Below are positions 61,861-64,000 of a DNA stretch of 64,000 nucleotides, piece by piece; the first letter of the stretch is position 1, and each line of letters starts with the position of its first letter. Both the position numbers and the translations under genes were made by a program. The notes below the pieces were generated by a model. It did not search any database and had not been told where the DNA came from. It was given only the letters and a program-made list of their open reading frames with translations. The stretch is from Bacteroidota bacterium. Its GTDB lineage: Bacteria > Bacteroidota > Bacteroidia > Flavobacteriales_D > Crocinitomicaceae. The DNA lies in the NCBI GenBank assembly GCA_016866255.1, contig VGMY01000009.1:20787-84786 (forward strand), given 5' to 3'.

Positions 61861-63830
61861 GTTTTACGTCTAATGACCTCTTTGATTATGCTTTCATCGG
61901 TTTGGGCTGTGGTAACGCACTGACGCTGCTACAACTTGAGGAGCGAGGCCTGATTCAAGGCAAACGGATTTTGGTGATCGAACCCGACGACAAACGAAAA
62001 AACGACCGTACCTTTTGTTTTTGGATGGAGCCAAGTAGGGTCGAGGGTGGTTTTTTACAAGATTTAGTTCAAAATACGTGGAACAGTGTTTTTGTTGGTG
62101 GAACCGTTCAATCGCTCGATCCTGTAAAGTATTACCGAGTTCCCGGTGTGGCACTGAATGCTCAAGTCCGCAAGATTTTAGAACGAGCGAGTGCATTGCA
62201 TTTACCAGTACACTACCAAGGCTCAGCGAATATTTTTGAGGGCAAAGCCCTTATTTTGATCGATGGTAAGACCTACACGGCGAACTATGTTTTCGATAAT
62301 CGACCACCGAGTTATGAGGCGCCGAATATATCTGAAGCCCGTTTATTGCAGAGTTTTTCAGGTTGGGAAATACAAACGGAAGAGGCCGTTTTTGACCCTG
62401 AATGTTTCACGATGATGGATTTTAACGTTGAACAAGAAGGAGCCACTCAATTTATGTATGTGTTGCCTTTCGATGAACATCGTGCCCTCGTCGAAATCAC
62501 TCGATTTGGTGAGCAAATCATTACACTGGAACAGGCTGAGGGGGCACTAAAACGCTATCTGGAAAGTCGGTCAATAAGGTATTTAATCCAAGAAAAAGAG
62601 CAGGGGGCTATTCCTATGTTTATTGGTTCAAGAGTTGTTTCAAACCTTCATGAAAAATGGATTAACACCGGAGAACGTGCGGGGATGTTGAAGCCGAGTA
62701 CGGGCTATTCGTTTGAACGTTCTCTAACCTATGCACACCTCGTGGTGCAAAGTATCGTGGATCAAAAACCTTTGTTGCCTTACCGAACTTCGCGATTCCA
62801 TTATTATGATCGCCTCTTGTTGCAATTATTGAGGGACCAACCAAATCACGGAAAACGCATTTTTGAACAATTATTTCAGCGCAATCCTGTAGACAAAGTC
62901 CTTCGATTTTTGGACGAACGCACCAGAATTAAGGAGGATATTGCTTTACTAAGCAGCCTGCCTATTTCTCTATTTTTAACAGCAGTATTTAAGGACATCG
63001 CATGGCGGGCCCCTTCACAATTATTGAAGATACCCCTGATTTTATTGGCGGGTATCGTAGTATACCTCTTATGTTTGTTTCAACAGATTGCGACAGTATA
63101 TGGCCTATTAGGTTTAGGCATGTTGCTTGTCGGTATACCTCACGGTGCCTTAGATCATCTTTATGTTCTGAAAAAGCCCACTGGATTTAATTTATTGAAA
63201 TATGTGTTGGCTTACCTTGCAATGGGAGCATTTGTTTTCGCGTTGTTTTGGGTGTATCCGTTTCTAGGATTGTTGTTTTTTTTAATTTTTTCGTCATGGC
63301 ATTTTGGAAATACCGATTTTTTGGCGTGGGGCAATAAAAATGTCATTCATGGTTTCCTTTGGGGGAGTTATTATTTAGGGGGAATCCTGATAAGCCATGA
63401 AAGGGAATGCGCTCGTATATTATCGGAAATGAACATTCCTACTTGGGAATTGGGGGGCATACCTGACTACGTTTGGGTAATTTGGATTGCAATGGGAGGC
63501 TTTTTCTTACTGGTAAGCCGAAGGAAGTGGGCGATGCTTTGGAGTATTCTAGCTTTATCCTTGTTTTCTTTCCTACCACTGATTGCAGCCTTTGGTGTAT
63601 TTTTTGTTTTTCAACATAGTTTGTACGGGTGGAGTCAGTTAAAGCGCAAGGTACAGAAAACAAACGGGCAATTGTGGATTAGGGCCTTGCCCTTTTCCTT
63701 GGGTTCCATAATCCTTTTATTGTTGGTTTTGACCTTAGTTCCCGTTTCATGGGGACAGGGTTTTATTTTCTTGGCGGCTGTCAGCTTTCCCCACGTTGTT
63801 TATACTGCGCTTAAAAACAGCTCGACTTAA
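61857..63830 (+). CDS. Lycopene cyclase fused to a Brp/Blh-like beta-carotene dioxygenase domain
   Basis: A 657-aa protein with two parts. Residues about 8-380 are a lycopene beta-cyclase (CrtY): a GxGxxN-type FAD start FIGLGCGNALTLLQLEERG, the NDRTFCFWMEPS signature, the ALVEITRFGE segment with Glu213, and KPSTGYSFERSLTYA. Residues about 390-655 form a polytopic domain with Brp/Blh motifs: GIPHGALDHLYVL (His429, His434), FSSWHFGNTDFL (His482), FQHSLYGW (His587) and FPHVVYTAL (His646). CrtY would make beta-carotene; Blh would cleave it to retinal. The expected second His of the third motif seems to be Gly591. No crtZ is in the window. Activity of the second half is uncertain. Confidence 0.85.
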   Translation: MSFTSNDLFDYAFIGLGCGNALTLLQLEERGLIQGKRILVIEPDDKRKNDRTFCFWMEPSRVEGGFLQDLVQNTWNSVFVGGTVQSLDPVKYYRVPGVALNAQVRKILERASALHLPVHYQGSANIFEGKALILIDGKTYTANYVFDNRPPSYEAPNISEARLLQSFSGWEIQTEEAVFDPECFTMMDFNVEQEGATQFMYVLPFDEHRALVEITRFGEQIITLEQAEGALKRYLESRSIRYLIQEKEQGAIPMFIGSRVVSNLHEKWINTGERAGMLKPSTGYSFERSLTYAHLVVQSIVDQKPLLPYRTSRFHYYDRLLLQLLRDQPNHGKRIFEQLFQRNPVDKVLRFLDERTRIKEDIALLSSLPISLFLTAVFKDIAWRAPSQLLKIPLILLAGIVVYLLCLFQQIATVYGLLGLGMLLVGIPHGALDHLYVLKKPTGFNLLKYVLAYLAMGAFVFALFWVYPFLGLLFFLIFSSWHFGNTDFLAWGNKNVIHGFLWGSYYLGGILISHERECARILSEMNIPTWELGGIPDYVWVIWIAMGGFFLLVSRRKWAMLWSILALSLFSFLPLIAAFGVFFVFQHSLYGWSQLKRKVQKTNGQLWIRALPFSLGSIILLLLVLTLVPVSWGQGFIFLAAVSFPHVVYTALKNSST

Positions 63831-63913
63831 AAAACGTTTTGACTTCGTTTGAAGCTCAAGAATTTTCGTTGATTGTTTCTTGGAAATACGCCAACATTGA
63901 CTACTTTTGCCAC

Positions 63914-63998
63914 GGAGAGTTGGCAGAGTGGTCGATTGCGGCGGTCTTGAAAACCGTTGAACCGCGAGGTTCCGGGGGTTCGAATCCCTCACTCTCCG
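63914..63998 (+). tRNA. tRNA-Ser (anticodon TGA)
   Basis: An 85-nt tRNA. The acceptor is GGAGAGT/ACTCTCC with discriminator G, and the anticodon loop CTTGAAA is closed by GCGGT/ACCGT. A long variable arm of the serine type and a normal T-arm around GGTTCGAATCC complete it. CCA is not encoded, unlike tRNA-His. Confidence 0.92.
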
Positions 63999-64000
63999 CT

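Overview
The window is a gene-dense stretch (about 43-45 % GC by eye) of a Bacteroidota chromosome, most likely an aquatic member of the Flavobacteriales. Three things support this. It carries gliding and type IX secretion (T9SS) genes (gldE, gldD, PorV2- and PorU2-type genes, and two secreted enzymes with T9SS C-terminal sorting domains). Its promoters look like the Bacteroidota type, with a TTG/TTTG element, a 19-23 bp spacer and TAnnTTTG, and there are no obvious Shine-Dalgarno sequences. Its carotenoid genes have the flavobacterial flavour. The only stretch above 300 bp without a gene is a repeat island at 25913-26724.

Layout. 1-6118: miaB (cut by the window edge), then divergent topA-ssb-gldE-gldD-folK. 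6179-11790: an OmpA/TPR lipoprotein, a MurG-like glycosyltransferase, clpP-clpX and pdhB. 11793-17778 (minus): a T9SS-exported esterase, a T9SS-exported subtilase with SprB-type repeats, an LptF/G permease and tgt. 17854-25912: glycosyltransferase-sigma factor-rsmG, then (minus) anmK, nhaD, a TonB-like protein and folC, then an acyl-CoA dehydrogenase. 25913-26724: repeat island with two 170-bp near-identical copies. 26725-32970: a photo-protection block made of phrB-bcp and a tightly coupled operon sigma factor-crtI-crtB-idi-queD-like. 33094-36470: threonine dehydrogenase and tyrosine catabolism (hmgA, hpd). 36500-40606 (minus): rplM-rpsI, rpsB-tsf, pyrH-frr. 40699-44865 (minus): enoyl-CoA hydratase family, a coiled-coil membrane protein, aldehyde dehydrogenase, purS and pssA. 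44967-51224: PorV2- and PorU2-type pair. 51228-58192: SpoIIE-type phosphatase, lpxD, rpmE2, tsaC/sua5, a response regulator and a TonB-dependent receptor. 58309-63998: tRNA-His, DUF1573-MBL-PaaI operon, a PD40/OmpA protein, a lycopene cyclase fused to a Brp/Blh-like domain, and tRNA-Ser.

How parts work together. CrtI, CrtB and Idi (isoprenoid supply, phytoene synthesis and desaturation) in one block and the CrtY-Blh-like fusion at the far end together describe a route to beta-carotene and perhaps retinal. That would imply a microbial rhodopsin elsewhere in the genome; none is in this window. The operon has its own ECF-type sigma factor and a palindrome overlapping its promoter, and a DNA photolyase and a peroxiredoxin lie nearby, so a light or photo-oxidative regulon is a reasonable inference. 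The most unusual points are the CrtY-Blh-like fusion, whose Blh-like part seems to lack one iron-binding histidine; two adjacent mismatches in the acceptor stem of tRNA-His; the structured 170-bp repeats; and several genes whose -7 box sits only 3-4 nt from the start codon, suggesting leaderless mRNAs.
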